From Methylococcus geothermalis (GTDB lineage: Bacteria > Pseudomonadota > Gammaproteobacteria > Methylococcales > Methylococcaceae): DNA of 64,000 nt. The number at the start of each line of letters is the position of its first letter. The first letter of the stretch is position 1. The notes below the pieces were generated by a model. It searched no databases and was not told where the DNA came from. It saw nothing but the letters and a program-made list of their open reading frames with translations. The DNA lies in assembly GCF_012769535.1 (NCBI RefSeq), contig NZ_CP046565.1:746434-810433 (forward strand), written 5' to 3'. Shown here in pieces: positions 9,013 to 18,286 of the stretch. The position numbers and the translations under genes were made by a program.

Positions 9013-10377
9013 TTAGCGCTTGTCTTTGAACTTGATGCCCAAGGCATTGAGTTTTCGGTATAAATGCGTGCGTTCCAGGCCGATGGCCTGCGACAGCCGG
9101 GCGACGCTGCCGCCGTATTTGTCCAGGTGGTATTCGAGATAGGTTTTCTCGAAGCGTTCGCGGGCTTCTTTCAGCGGAAGCTCGAAAAAGTCGGATTTGC
9201 CTTCCGCTTTCAGCGTGTCGGTCGTGCCGCCAAGGACGGACTTGACCTCGTCCAGGGAGACGTCTTCCCCGCTGCCGAGAATCAAAAGCCGCTGGACCAG
9301 GTTTTTCAGTTCCCGGATGTTGCCGTTCCAGCTGTAGTGACGCAAGAAATTCTGTACCGATACCGGAAAACGCCGAAAGGGCAGCTTTTCCCGACTGACG
9401 AAATAGTCCACGTAAAACCGCAGCAGTTCGGGGACATCCTCGTTGTGTTCGCGAAGCGGCGGGATCTTGAGCGTTACGGCGTTCAGCAAATAAAACAGCT
9501 CCCGGCGGAAAAGTCCGGCACGAACCGCATCGTCCAGCGGAATATGCGTCGATGCGACAAGACGGAAGTCCGTATGAATGGGCTCGGTGCCGCCGACACG
9601 GTAAAACGCGCCTGTCTCCAAAGCCCCCAGGAGGCGCACCTGGGTTTCCGGTTCGAGATCGGAGACGTCCTCGAGAAAAAGCGTGCCTCCGTGCGCCTGT
9701 TCCAGCAGGCCGCGGCGGATTTTTCCGTTGTTTTCGCTGCCGAAAAATTCGATGGCCGATGCCGCCGGAGAAATGGTACCGGCGGCGACCTCCAGGAAAG
9801 GCCCGGAGCGGCGCGAGCTGTGAGCATGGAGATAGCGCGCGGCTGTTTCCTTGCCACTGCCGGATTCGCCGACCAGCAGGACCCGTGCGTCGTGCTGGGC
9901 GATGCGTTTGATCTGTTCACGCAGCAGCTCCATCGAGGCGCTCTTGCCCACCAGTTCCACGAGTGTTTCGGTGGTGCGTCTGACGCCGACGGTTTCGTGT
10001 TTCAGCCTGGCCGATTCCAGGGCGCGCTCCACAGTGATCAGGAGTTTCGCCATCGAGATGGGTTTTTCCAGCACGTCGTAGGCGCCCAGGCGCGTGGCCT
10101 CTATGGCGGTTTCCACCGTGGCGTGTCCGGACATCATGATGACCGGGCAGTCGATCGCGCCGCTTTCCAGCCACTCGCGGAGCAGTGAAATGCCGTCTTC
10201 GTCCGGCATCCAGATGTCCAGCAGAATCAGGTCGGGCCGATGCGCCCGGACGGCGTCGCGAGCGGCGGCCCCGTTTTCGGCGCCGACGACCGAGTAACCC
10301 TCGTCGGTCAGGATTTCCTGGACCAGTCCGCGTATGTCGGGTTCGTCATCGACGACCAAGATGCAGCCTTGATTCAT
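9013..10377 (-). CDS. ntrX: Two-component response regulator NtrX
   Basis: A 454-residue regulator. A receiver domain (residues 1-120, phosphoacceptor D54 in LILLDIWMP) is followed by an AAA+ domain with Walker A GESGSGKE and a C-terminal Fis-type helix-turn-helix (SVARLSQAIGLERTHLYRKL). The stretch that normally contains GAFTGA reads FFGSENNGKIRRGLLEQA, so the sigma54-contact loop is missing, and Walker B reads LFLEDV instead of LFLDEI. NtrX regulates nitrogen, redox or envelope functions in other bacteria. It overlaps ntrY by four bases and is the cognate partner of that kinase. Confidence 0.92.
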   Translation of the reverse strand: MNQGCILVVDDEPDIRGLVQEILTDEGYSVVGAENGAAARDAVRAHRPDLILLDIWMPDEDGISLLREWLESGAIDCPVIMMSGHATVETAIEATRLGAYDVLEKPISMAKLLITVERALESARLKHETVGVRRTTETLVELVGKSASMELLREQIKRIAQHDARVLLVGESGSGKETAARYLHAHSSRRSGPFLEVAAGTISPAASAIEFFGSENNGKIRRGLLEQAHGGTLFLEDVSDLEPETQVRLLGALETGAFYRVGGTEPIHTDFRLVASTHIPLDDAVRAGLFRRELFYLLNAVTLKIPPLREHNEDVPELLRFYVDYFVSREKLPFRRFPVSVQNFLRHYSWNGNIRELKNLVQRLLILGSGEDVSLDEVKSVLGGTTDTLKAEGKSDFFELPLKEARERFEKTYLEYHLDKYGGSVARLSQAIGLERTHLYRKLNALGIKFKDKR

Positions 10378-12578
10378 GATCTTGCTCCAGAGCTTCCGCC
10401 ATTCGCTTCGGCTCTTATGTCTGTTTCAGGTATCGGGAACCGGATGATGAAGCCGGCGCCCTGCTGGTGCCCGTTTTCCACGCGGATGGTCCCGCCGTGT
10501 TCCTCGATGATTTTCTTGACGATCGCCAGTCCCAAGCCCGTGCCCTTGGTCTTGGTGGTGACATAGGGTTCGAAAATGCGATCCACCTGGTCTTTCGGAA
10601 TGCCGGGTCCGTTATCCCGAACCGTCAGTTGCAGGAAAGCTTCTCCCTGCTCGACCGTTTTGCAAAGGACGAAGCACATCTTACCCTGTGTGGAGGGTGC
10701 CAGGGCCTCCTGTGAATTCTTGATGAGATTGTGCAGGACTTGCCGGAGCTGAAGCGGGTCGGCGGAAATCTCGGGCAGGTCCGGCTCTTCATCGATTTCG
10801 AACCGGATGCCGGACTGCGGCGGGTATAAGGCCGCCACCTCTTCCACGATGCCGGCCAGTGATATCCGTTTGAGCTGGATGGTCGAGGACTTGGCATATT
10901 CGGCGAAGGCGTTGACCATGGCTTTCAGGGCTTCGACCTGTTGCACGATCGTTCGGGTCGAGCGGTCCAGGACTTCCGCATCGCGGGCGTCGAGCCGGCT
11001 GGCGAGCTTGTGATGAAGGCGTTCGGCGGAAAGCTGGATGGGCGTGAGCGGGTTCTTGATTTCATGGGCCAGGCGCCGGGCAACTTCGCTCCACGCCGCT
11101 TGGCGTTGCGCCACGATCAGCGCCGTGACGTCGTCGAATACCACGACGGCGCCGAGCTTTTCACCGCTGCCGTTGAACAGCGGGGTGCCGTGGCAATACA
11201 GCTCTCGCCGGCCGCCGGGGCCGATGAAAGAAATCTCGCCCTGCCAAGTGCCGGCGCCCTTTTCCAGCCAGCGTTCGATCCGGTCCAGAGGCTCGCCGAG
11301 ATAGGGATACTCGGCCTTTAGCCGGCTGATGGGAAGTCCCAGGTAGTCGCGGGCGGGAACGTGCAGGATGTCGTCCACCGCCCGGTTTGCGGTGAGGAGT
11401 CGGGAGGTGTTGTCGAAACTGAGCACGCCGGACGACAGGTTGGACAGCACCGTTTCGAGGTAGGTGCGCTGGCGCTCGACTTCCAGACGCGACAGCCTGG
11501 CTTCTTCGCTGGCCTGGGCGAGTTTTTCGGTCATGGTGTTGAATGACTCGACCAGGAAGCCGAGTTCATCCTTCGCTCGTACGGCGAGCCGCTGACCGTA
11601 GCGGCCTTCCGCGACCGCGCGCGTACCCTGGGCCAGTCGCCGCACCGGTGCGACGATGCGGCGGATGCTCACGAACGCTACCCAGATCGCTGCCAGGAGG
11701 CTGAGCAACAGCACCAGCGACAGCGTGAGAATGAAAGTATGCTTGAGGGAGCTGCGGAGGAAGCCGAGTTCCTTGTAGTGCACATAGGCCGATTCGACCG
11801 TGCTGGCAAGTTGGGATATCCGCAGCGGGACGGGAAACACGGCTTGCAGGAACAGGGGATCGTCGGAGGGGACGGCGACGATGGCACGGATCTGCAGATT
11901 CCCGTCTTGGTTGGGCTCAAGTCGGATATAGGACTTGCCTTGTTTGACCCGGAGCAGAACCCCGGTTTCAGGCAGGTCGGGAAGAATGAAGCCGAGCTGA
12001 GAACCGCCGGCGGCGATGATCCGTCCTTGCCTGGAAAACACCGTGAATTCGCCCTCCCCCAATTCATCCCGGAGTTCGGTCAGACGCAGGGGATACTCCA
12101 TGATCGGCGCCAGTTGCAACTTGGCAGCCGCCTGTTCGGTCTGGTGCAGCATGGTCCGCATCCGCTCGTCGAGCGCCGCCTGGCCCAGCTCCAGCGCATC
12201 CTCCATGGCTTGGTCGATGCGGACGTCGAACCAACTGTCGATGCTCTGTTTGAGGAACTGCATGGAGTAGTAGAAGACGATCGACGCCGGCGCGAGGCTG
12301 AGCAGGACGAAAAGAAACGCCATGCGGGCCGTCAGGTGCGAGCCCGCCGCCCGCTTGGCGAGCTGCCTGAGCAGGCCGTAGACGTTCACGACGACCAGCG
12401 TCAGCAGCAGGATCGAGCCGACCGAATTGATGAGGACCAGCAGCGAATACATGCTGCCGAGCTGCGGCGAGCTCTGCGTGGCGGAGCTCATCAGGTGCAG
12501 CGAGGCGACGATGGCCGTGAACAGGACGATCACGACCAAACTGAGCGGGAGGCGGATTCTTAGTTTGCGAATGACCAT
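10374..12578 (-). CDS. ntrY: Sensor histidine kinase NtrY
   Basis: A 734-residue membrane kinase. It has N-terminal transmembrane helices and a periplasmic loop, a HAMP linker near residues 300-360, a PAS domain, then the kinase core. The phosphoacceptor box is LAHEIKNPLTPIQLSAERL, the N box LIKNSQEAL, and the G boxes DNGPGI and GTGLGLAIV. The start MVIRKLRIRLPLS at 12578 overlaps the end of the DUF4390 gene by 19 bases; a start at 12605 is possible but less natural. NtrY senses an unknown periplasmic or membrane signal and phosphorylates NtrX. Confidence 0.93.
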   Translation of the reverse strand: MVIRKLRIRLPLSLVVIVLFTAIVASLHLMSSATQSSPQLGSMYSLLVLINSVGSILLLTLVVVNVYGLLRQLAKRAAGSHLTARMAFLFVLLSLAPASIVFYYSMQFLKQSIDSWFDVRIDQAMEDALELGQAALDERMRTMLHQTEQAAAKLQLAPIMEYPLRLTELRDELGEGEFTVFSRQGRIIAAGGSQLGFILPDLPETGVLLRVKQGKSYIRLEPNQDGNLQIRAIVAVPSDDPLFLQAVFPVPLRISQLASTVESAYVHYKELGFLRSSLKHTFILTLSLVLLLSLLAAIWVAFVSIRRIVAPVRRLAQGTRAVAEGRYGQRLAVRAKDELGFLVESFNTMTEKLAQASEEARLSRLEVERQRTYLETVLSNLSSGVLSFDNTSRLLTANRAVDDILHVPARDYLGLPISRLKAEYPYLGEPLDRIERWLEKGAGTWQGEISFIGPGGRRELYCHGTPLFNGSGEKLGAVVVFDDVTALIVAQRQAAWSEVARRLAHEIKNPLTPIQLSAERLHHKLASRLDARDAEVLDRSTRTIVQQVEALKAMVNAFAEYAKSSTIQLKRISLAGIVEEVAALYPPQSGIRFEIDEEPDLPEISADPLQLRQVLHNLIKNSQEALAPSTQGKMCFVLCKTVEQGEAFLQLTVRDNGPGIPKDQVDRIFEPYVTTKTKGTGLGLAIVKKIIEEHGGTIRVENGHQQGAGFIIRFPIPETDIRAEANGGSSGARS

Positions 12579-13117
12579 TGGAACCAGGGGCTGTTGAGAT
12601 GCCACTGGGGGGAGAGATAGGCCGTGGGGCGCAATGGCAGGGGAAGCGATTCGATGTCGAGCGTCACCGACAGGGCGGCGCGATATTCGCCGCCGGCAAG
12701 CGCTTTCATGGCTCCGACGGGCAGGTTTCTGGTCTCGCCAAGTTCTTCCAGCAAGGCGCGCAAGCTGGCGAAGTTCTCGGTGATGCCCGATTCCGCCCTC
12801 GTCAGCTGATAGGCGCGCGCCAGAGGGTGAAACCGTATGGTCCGCCGGTGGTTTTCGGCAATCACGGGTTCATCCCACCACCAAGGCCTGACCCGCTTCA
12901 CGCGAAGACGCATGACCAGGACGAGGGGGACGCCATTGTGCATGGCCTCGATGGCGGTCTCGCTGAAGTGGTAGTCGATGTCGGCATCGAGCGCCCAGGA
13001 GCGGTCCTCGTGCCGGAACAACTCGGCCCGGCGCACCGTGAACCCCGGTTCGGCGTTCCAGCCGGCGACGGGGGCAAGGAGAGCGAGCAGGGCCAGCCAT
13101 CCGGCAAACCGGGTCAT
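12560..13117 (-). CDS. DUF4390 periplasmic protein
   Basis: A 185-residue protein with an N-terminal signal peptide (about residues 1-24). A single beta-rich domain of unknown function follows, recognised as DUF4390 by length, features such as RRAELFRHEDRSWALDADIDY, and its position directly between rsmB and ntrYX, where this family is usually found. Its start overlaps the rsmB stop by four bases and its end overlaps ntrY. A role as a periplasmic partner of the NtrY sensor is an inference from this conserved context, not proven. Confidence 0.8.
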   Translation of the reverse strand: MTRFAGWLALLALLAPVAGWNAEPGFTVRRAELFRHEDRSWALDADIDYHFSETAIEAMHNGVPLVLVMRLRVKRVRPWWWDEPVIAENHRRTIRFHPLARAYQLTRAESGITENFASLRALLEELGETRNLPVGAMKALAGGEYRAALSVTLDIESLPLPLRPTAYLSPQWHLNSPWFQWSFAN

Positions 13118-14409
13118 GCGGCTTTGCGCAAACGGGCATAAAAGAACCCGTCCATGCCGGATTCCCCTGTCAGAATCTGGCGTCCGTGGCTTAATGGAAT
13201 GCCCCACTCCGCGGTCAGCAGCAGTTCCGCCGCATCGCCGTGAGCCTCCAGAAAATGGCCTACCTGCCGTTCGTTTTCGGCGCGGATGACCGAGCAGGTG
13301 GCATACACGAGGACGCCGCCGGGTTTGAGCAGCGGCCAGGCAGCCTCGAAGATGGCCCCCTGCAGTCCGCTCAATGCGTCGAGATCGCGCGGTTCCCGCA
13401 GCCGTTTGATGTCGGGGTGGCGCCGAATGACCCCGGTCGCCGAGCAGGGCGCATCGAGCAGGATACGGTCGAACGGACGGCCGTCCCACCAGGATTCCGG
13501 CGAGCGGGCATCGCCGGCGACCACCGTGGCGGAGAGTCTTTCCCGCTCCAGGTTTTCCCGGATGCGTGAGCATCGTTCGGCATCGACATCCACAGCGACG
13601 ACTTCGAGCTTCCCGTGGCAGAGTTCGAGCATGTGCAGCGTCTTCCCGCCGGGCGCCGCGCAGATGTCCAGAACCCTCTCGCCCGGTTCGGCGGCGACCA
13701 GGGTGGCCGCCAGTTGGGCGGCTTCGTCCTGGACCGATACCCGGCCGTCGGCAAAGCCGGGTAGCGCTTCCACCGGGACCGGAGATTCGAGGGTCAGCCC
13801 TAAGGGCGAATGGCGGCAGGGAAGCGCGCCGATGCCGGCTTCAGCCAGCCGTTCGAGATAGCCGGCGCGGTCCTCCTGCAGCGGGTTGACACGGATCGTC
13901 ATCGGCGGCGGCAGGTTGTTCTGCTGAATGAGGGACTCCCAATGCTCGGGCCAGTCGGCGGCGAGCCGCTCGCGCAACCAGGCGGGATGGGCATCTCGTC
14001 CGACGGGATCCTGCAGGGCCCGGCTTTCCAGTTCCTCCTTCCGCCGTAGATAGCTCCTCAGAATGGCGTTCAGCAAAGGCTTCGCCCAGCTTTTCCGGCC
14101 GGCGGCCTCGACGGTCTCCGAAACCGCGGCGTGGGGTTTGACGTTCATGCTGCGCAACTGGTGGAGGCCGATCAGCGCGAGCAGCCGGATCTCCTGGTCG
14201 CGGATGGGTTTGAGCGCAAGCCGGCCGAGCAGGAAGTCCAGCGGCTCGAAGGCGCGGAGCACGCCGTAGCACAGCGATTGCACGAAAGCCCGGTCGCGGG
14301 CGTCCGGCAACGAAGGAAGACGCTTCCCCAGCGCCGCGGTCAGCGAATGCCGGTCGACGACGACGTCATAAAGCGCAGCGGCAGCCAGCGTGCGGGTATT
14401 CGCCGTCAT
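13114..14409 (-). CDS. rsmB: 16S rRNA (cytosine-967 C5) methyltransferase
   Basis: A 431-residue RsmB/Sun protein. An N-terminal NusB-like RNA-binding domain (residues 1-140) is followed by an m5C methyltransferase domain. SAM motif I is VLDICAAPGGKTLHM, the first catalytic motif is DAPCSATGVIRRHPDIK and the second is YATCSV, which holds the nucleophilic cysteine. It methylates C967 of 16S rRNA. It overlaps fmt by four bases at its start and DUF4390 by four at its end, the classic def-fmt-rsmB arrangement. Confidence 0.96.
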   Translation of the reverse strand: MTANTRTLAAAALYDVVVDRHSLTAALGKRLPSLPDARDRAFVQSLCYGVLRAFEPLDFLLGRLALKPIRDQEIRLLALIGLHQLRSMNVKPHAAVSETVEAAGRKSWAKPLLNAILRSYLRRKEELESRALQDPVGRDAHPAWLRERLAADWPEHWESLIQQNNLPPPMTIRVNPLQEDRAGYLERLAEAGIGALPCRHSPLGLTLESPVPVEALPGFADGRVSVQDEAAQLAATLVAAEPGERVLDICAAPGGKTLHMLELCHGKLEVVAVDVDAERCSRIRENLERERLSATVVAGDARSPESWWDGRPFDRILLDAPCSATGVIRRHPDIKRLREPRDLDALSGLQGAIFEAAWPLLKPGGVLVYATCSVIRAENERQVGHFLEAHGDAAELLLTAEWGIPLSHGRQILTGESGMDGFFYARLRKAA

Positions 14410-15332
14410 GTGCCCAGCCGCTTTCCGTCAATGGGGTGAGCGTTCAGGAAATCGGCGGCGCTCATCCGCCGCTTCCCCGGGGGCTGAATTTCCAGAATTC
14501 GTAACGTACCCTGCCCGCAGGCGACGTCGAAGTTTTTCGAAGCCGCGACCGCCGTGCCCGGCGCGGCGTCCAATGGGGTATCCAGTGCCTGCGCCGCCCA
14601 TATCCGCAGGACCGTCCCCTCCAGCGTCGTTTCCGCCACCGGCCAGGGATTGAACGCCCGCACCCGGCGGTCGATCTGGGCCGCATTTTGCCGCCAGTCG
14701 ATGCGGGCCTCGGATTTTTCGATCTTCTCGGCGTAGGTGACCAGGGCTTCGTCCTGGGTTTCACCCGGCAGGCCGCCGGCCTCCAGCTCGGGGAGCAGCT
14801 CGATCAGCATTTCGGCGCCGAGCCCGGCGAGGCGGTCATGCAAGGTGGCGGCGGTATCGTCGCCGGCGATCGGACAGTTCCGCTTGGCCAGCATCGGGCC
14901 GGCATCCAGACGCGGCTCGATGCGCATCAGGGTGACGCCCGTCTCCGGGTCGCCGGCGAGTATGGCCCGCTGGATCGGCGCCGCCCCGCGCCAACGCGGC
15001 AGCAGGGAGGCATGGATGTTGACGCAGCCGAGCCGCGGAACGGCCAGGATGGGCGTCGGCAGGATCAGGCCGTAGGCGACGACGACCATCAGATCCGGCG
15101 CCAGCTCGCGCAGCCGGCCGAGCTCCTCGGGCCCTTTCAGGGATTCCGGCTGCAGCACCGGAATGCCGTAGTCGGCGGCGAGCTGCTTGACTGGGCTGGC
15201 CATGAGCTTGCGGCCGCGGCCGGCGGGCCGGTCGGGCTGGGTGTAGACGGCGCAGGGTGAATGGCCGGATGCGATCAGGGCGTGCAGGGCAGGGACGGCA
15301 AATGCGGGCGTGCCGGCGAATACAATGTTCAT
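14406..15332 (-). CDS. fmt: Methionyl-tRNA formyltransferase
   Basis: A 308-residue enzyme that formylates initiator methionyl-tRNA using 10-formyl-tetrahydrofolate. It starts with MNIVFAGTPAFAVPALHAL and carries the catalytic signature NIHASLLPRWRGAAPIQRAI and a C-terminal tRNA-binding domain. The start at 15332 matches the family; the longer open frame up to 15737 overlaps def and is discarded. It lies 80 bases after def and overlaps rsmB by four bases. Confidence 0.97.
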   Translation of the reverse strand: MNIVFAGTPAFAVPALHALIASGHSPCAVYTQPDRPAGRGRKLMASPVKQLAADYGIPVLQPESLKGPEELGRLRELAPDLMVVVAYGLILPTPILAVPRLGCVNIHASLLPRWRGAAPIQRAILAGDPETGVTLMRIEPRLDAGPMLAKRNCPIAGDDTAATLHDRLAGLGAEMLIELLPELEAGGLPGETQDEALVTYAEKIEKSEARIDWRQNAAQIDRRVRAFNPWPVAETTLEGTVLRIWAAQALDTPLDAAPGTAVAASKNFDVACGQGTLRILEIQPPGKRRMSAADFLNAHPIDGKRLGT

Positions 15333-15412
15333 GAAGCCGTCGCTCAGGTTGGACGAACGCGGCGCGTCCGCCGCAGTGGGGTGATCAGCGTCTTCGCTCC
15401 GGCTTCGGGCGG

Positions 15413-15949
15413 TCAAACGGCCGCAGCGGCACGCGGCGCCTTGTTGATTTCCTTCATGCGCCGCTCCTTCTGGAGTTTCTTGCGGGCCATCTGGCGTTTC
15501 AGGGCGGACAGGTGATCGAGGAAGAGCTTGCCCTCCAGGTGGTCCATTTCGTGCTGGATGCAGACCGCCAGCAGCCCCTCCGCCGACATTTCGAAGAAAT
15601 CGCCATGGCGGTCCTGGGCGCGGACCCTGACCGAATCCGCCCGGCTCACTTTTTCGAAAATACCCGGAACCGACAGGCAGCCTTCCTCCATCTCGCCGCT
15701 CCCGTTCTTTTCGAGCAGTTCCGGATTGATCAGGCAAAGCGGCGCGCTTTTTTCCTCGGAAACGTCGATGACGAGAACGCGCTTGTGCACGTTGACCTGA
15801 GTGGCCGCCAGGCCGACGCCGGGTGCCGCGTACATGGTCTCGAACATGTCGTCGATGGTCCTGCGCAGGGCGTCGTCGAACACTTCGACCGGCGCGGCCT
15901 TCTTGCGCAAACGTTCGTCAGGAAATTCGAGAATGGATAGAATGGTCAC
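15413..15949 (-). CDS. def: Peptide deformylase
   Basis: A 178-residue iron-dependent hydrolase that removes the N-formyl group from nascent proteins. All three motifs are present: [15 protein letters not shown] and QHEMDHLEG, with the metal ligands Cys and two His. The start is taken as GTG at 15949 ([15 protein letters not shown]), preceded by AAGAGG six bases upstream; an ATG at 15982 would add 11 unconserved residues. It has an alanine-rich tail. First gene of the long minus-strand run and divergent from the LysM gene. Confidence 0.96.
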   Translation of the reverse strand: MTILSILEFPDERLRKKAAPVEVFDDALRRTIDDMFETMYAAPGVGLAATQVNVHKRVLVIDVSEEKSAPLCLINPELLEKNGSGEMEEGCLSVPGIFEKVSRADSVRVRAQDRHGDFFEMSAEGLLAVCIQHEMDHLEGKLFLDHLSALKRQMARKKLQKERRMKEINKAPRAAAAV

Positions 15950-16120
15950 GGTAGCCTCTTCCGCTGGGCGCGCGGGAAACAATAGCTGCTCAAGCGTGGA
16001 ATTTTAGCGAATTCCGTCGAGAGAATGAATCCAAAGCCTGATGCAGCCAGATATGCAACGTCTGAACGGTAAGACAAGCAAACTTCACTCCAGTTTCCTG
16101 GTGATGCCGCAAAAATAGCC

Positions 16121-17146
16121 ATGATCGCCAAGTTTGCAGTCGGCTTGGCGCTGCTCTTCGTCTGCGCCGGGACATGGGCGGCCGGGATCGCTCTCAATCC
16201 GGACCATCCAGAGCGCTATCTGGTCGCGCCGAACGATACGATCTGGGACGTTGCCTCCCGGTTTCTGAAAAATCCGGCACAATGGTCCGAGGTGTGGTAC
16301 CGGAACCCGGCGTTGGGGAATCCCGACCAGATCTATCCGGGCGATGTGCTCGTCCTCCGCTGGGTGGCCGGCCGCCCGCGCATCGAGCTCGAGACCGCCG
16401 CGGCCGTCCCGTTGAATCCGGTCATTCGGGTGACGCCGCTGGTGCGGGAGATTCCGGCCATTCCGGCGGACGCCATCCGGGCATTTCTGACCCGGCCCAG
16501 GGTCCTGGACAGTTCCGATGTCGATGCCCTTCCTTACATCGTCGGATTTCCGGACGAGCACATCTCCGGCGGCGCCGGTTACGGCATCTATGCGCGAGGG
16601 CTCAAAGAGGCCAAGGACACCATTCTGACCGTCGTGCGACCGGGCCCTGCCTATCGCGATGGCGCCACCGAGGAAGTGCTCGGCTACGAAGCCTTGTATA
16701 TCGGGGACGCGCAGGTCCGGATCGCCGGCGAGCCTTCGGAGCTCCTGCTGGTCCGGGCCGAACGGGAAGCGGTGATCGGCGACCGTCTGCTGGCCGTCGA
16801 GCCGCACGAGCTTGCGACGTCGTACACCCTTCACGCGCCGGAGAAACCGGTTGCCGGCAGGATCATCGGTGTGCTCGACGGTGTCACCCAGATCGGGCAA
16901 TACCAGGTGATCGTCCTGGATCGGGGCACCAGGGATGGCCTGGAAGTCGGCCACGTGCTCGATATCCACCGTGAAGCCGACACGATCAAAGACTACGTCG
17001 CCGGCGGCTTCGGCAACGTCGTCGAGACGCCGCCGGAATGGTCGGGCTCGCTGGTGGTCTTCCGGCCCTTCGATCGTGTCAGTTATGCGCTGGTCATGAA
17101 GGCGGTGAGGGCGATGCACATCGGCGACATTGTCAGGTCTCCGTAG
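16121..17146 (+). CDS. Secreted LysM-domain protein
   Basis: A 341-residue protein with a signal peptide (residues 1-20, ending TWA). One LysM peptidoglycan-binding domain occupies residues 33-80 (YLVAPNDTIWDVASRFLKNP, then IYPGDVLVL). The rest is a beta-rich region of unknown function with a GxxxGLxVGHVLDI segment. It sits between def and dprA, where LysM proteins of this kind are commonly found, transcribed divergently from def. It probably binds cell wall in the periplasm. Its stop is 11 bases before the dprA start. Confidence 0.88.
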   Translation: MIAKFAVGLALLFVCAGTWAAGIALNPDHPERYLVAPNDTIWDVASRFLKNPAQWSEVWYRNPALGNPDQIYPGDVLVLRWVAGRPRIELETAAAVPLNPVIRVTPLVREIPAIPADAIRAFLTRPRVLDSSDVDALPYIVGFPDEHISGGAGYGIYARGLKEAKDTILTVVRPGPAYRDGATEEVLGYEALYIGDAQVRIAGEPSELLLVRAEREAVIGDRLLAVEPHELATSYTLHAPEKPVAGRIIGVLDGVTQIGQYQVIVLDRGTRDGLEVGHVLDIHREADTIKDYVAGGFGNVVETPPEWSGSLVVFRPFDRVSYALVMKAVRAMHIGDIVRSP

Positions 17147-17156
17147 CGTCCGCCCG

Positions 17157-18251
17157 ATGCCCGCTACCCCGTTACGCTACTGGTTGGCCCTGGCGCGGAT
17201 ACCCGGTGTCGGGCCGCGCCGCGCCGCATCCCTGCTGGATCGGTTCGGCGCGGCCCGCGCGGTGTTCGGACAGCCGCGGGAAGCTTACGATGGGCTTCGT
17301 TTGAGCTCGGACGCGCTGCATCGTCTGGCGCGGCCGGCGTGGGACGCCGTCGAGGCGGATCTGGCCTGGTTGTCGCAGCCGGGACACAGTTGCATCACTT
17401 TGCACGATCCGGAATATCCGTCTTTGCTCCGTGAAATCGCCGATCCGCCGGTGGTGCTTTTCGTGAGAGGCGATCCCGCCTTGTTGCGGAGCAAACAGAT
17501 CGCCATCGTCGGCAGCCGTAATCCTTCGGCGACGGGCGAGCGGACGGCGCGCCAGTTCGCCGCGGCTTTATCGCGGGCTGGGCTGGCGGTTACCAGTGGC
17601 CTGGCCTTGGGGATCGACGCCGCGGGGCATCAAGGGGCGCTGGAAGCCGGCGCCCCGACCGTCGCCGTGTTCGGGTGCGGGCCGGACCGCATTTATCCGC
17701 CGCGGCACCAGGCTTTGGCCGATGCCATCGCCGGTAGCGGCGGGGCGCTGGTTTCCGAGTTTCCTCCCGGTACCCCGCCGAGCCGGGAGGGATTTCCGCG
17801 CCGCAACCGGATCATCAGCGGCCTCAGCCTCGGCGTGCTGGTGGTGGAGGCGGCGCTGAAATCGGGTTCGCTCATCACCGCGCGCCAAGCGATGGAACAG
17901 GGGCGCGAGGTTTTCGCCATTCCCGGCTCGATCCACGATCCCCTGGCTCGGGGCTGCAATGCGCTGATCCGTGAGGGCGCAAAGCTGGTGGAGTCGGTCC
18001 CGGACATTCTCGAGGAACTGGGCGCGCTGGCGGGTTTCGTGGATTTCCACGGAGACTCACCTGCTCCGCAGCCGGTGGACGCGGAAGCCGCGCGGATTCT
18101 GGCACATATTGCCTATGCGCCGACGTCCGTGGATACTCTAGTCGCGGCAACAGGTTATACAGCGAACCTCATCGCCTCGAAACTCGTCCTGCTCGAGATG
18201 GAGGGCCATGTGGCGGCTGCGCCGGGCGGCGGATACCGCCGTATAAAGTAG
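17157..18251 (+). CDS. dprA: DNA processing protein DprA/Smf
   Basis: A 364-residue protein that loads RecA onto incoming single-stranded DNA during transformation. It has an N-terminal SAM-like segment, a Rossmann fold with the family signature VGSRNPSATGERTARQFAAAL and GCGPDRIYPP, and a C-terminal winged-helix domain (about residues 300-364). The start MPATPLRYWLALARIPGVG at 17157 is preferred to 17130, which would overlap the LysM gene. A perfect seven-base hairpin (18251-18270) follows the stop without a T run, so smg may be partly read through. Confidence 0.95.
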   Translation: MPATPLRYWLALARIPGVGPRRAASLLDRFGAARAVFGQPREAYDGLRLSSDALHRLARPAWDAVEADLAWLSQPGHSCITLHDPEYPSLLREIADPPVVLFVRGDPALLRSKQIAIVGSRNPSATGERTARQFAAALSRAGLAVTSGLALGIDAAGHQGALEAGAPTVAVFGCGPDRIYPPRHQALADAIAGSGGALVSEFPPGTPPSREGFPRRNRIISGLSLGVLVVEAALKSGSLITARQAMEQGREVFAIPGSIHDPLARGCNALIREGAKLVESVPDILEELGALAGFVDFHGDSPAPQPVDAEAARILAHIAYAPTSVDTLVAATGYTANLIASKLVLLEMEGHVAAAPGGGYRRIK

Positions 18252-18286
18252 GGAGCGTACCGACGCTCCCCCACTCGAGAGGGCCA

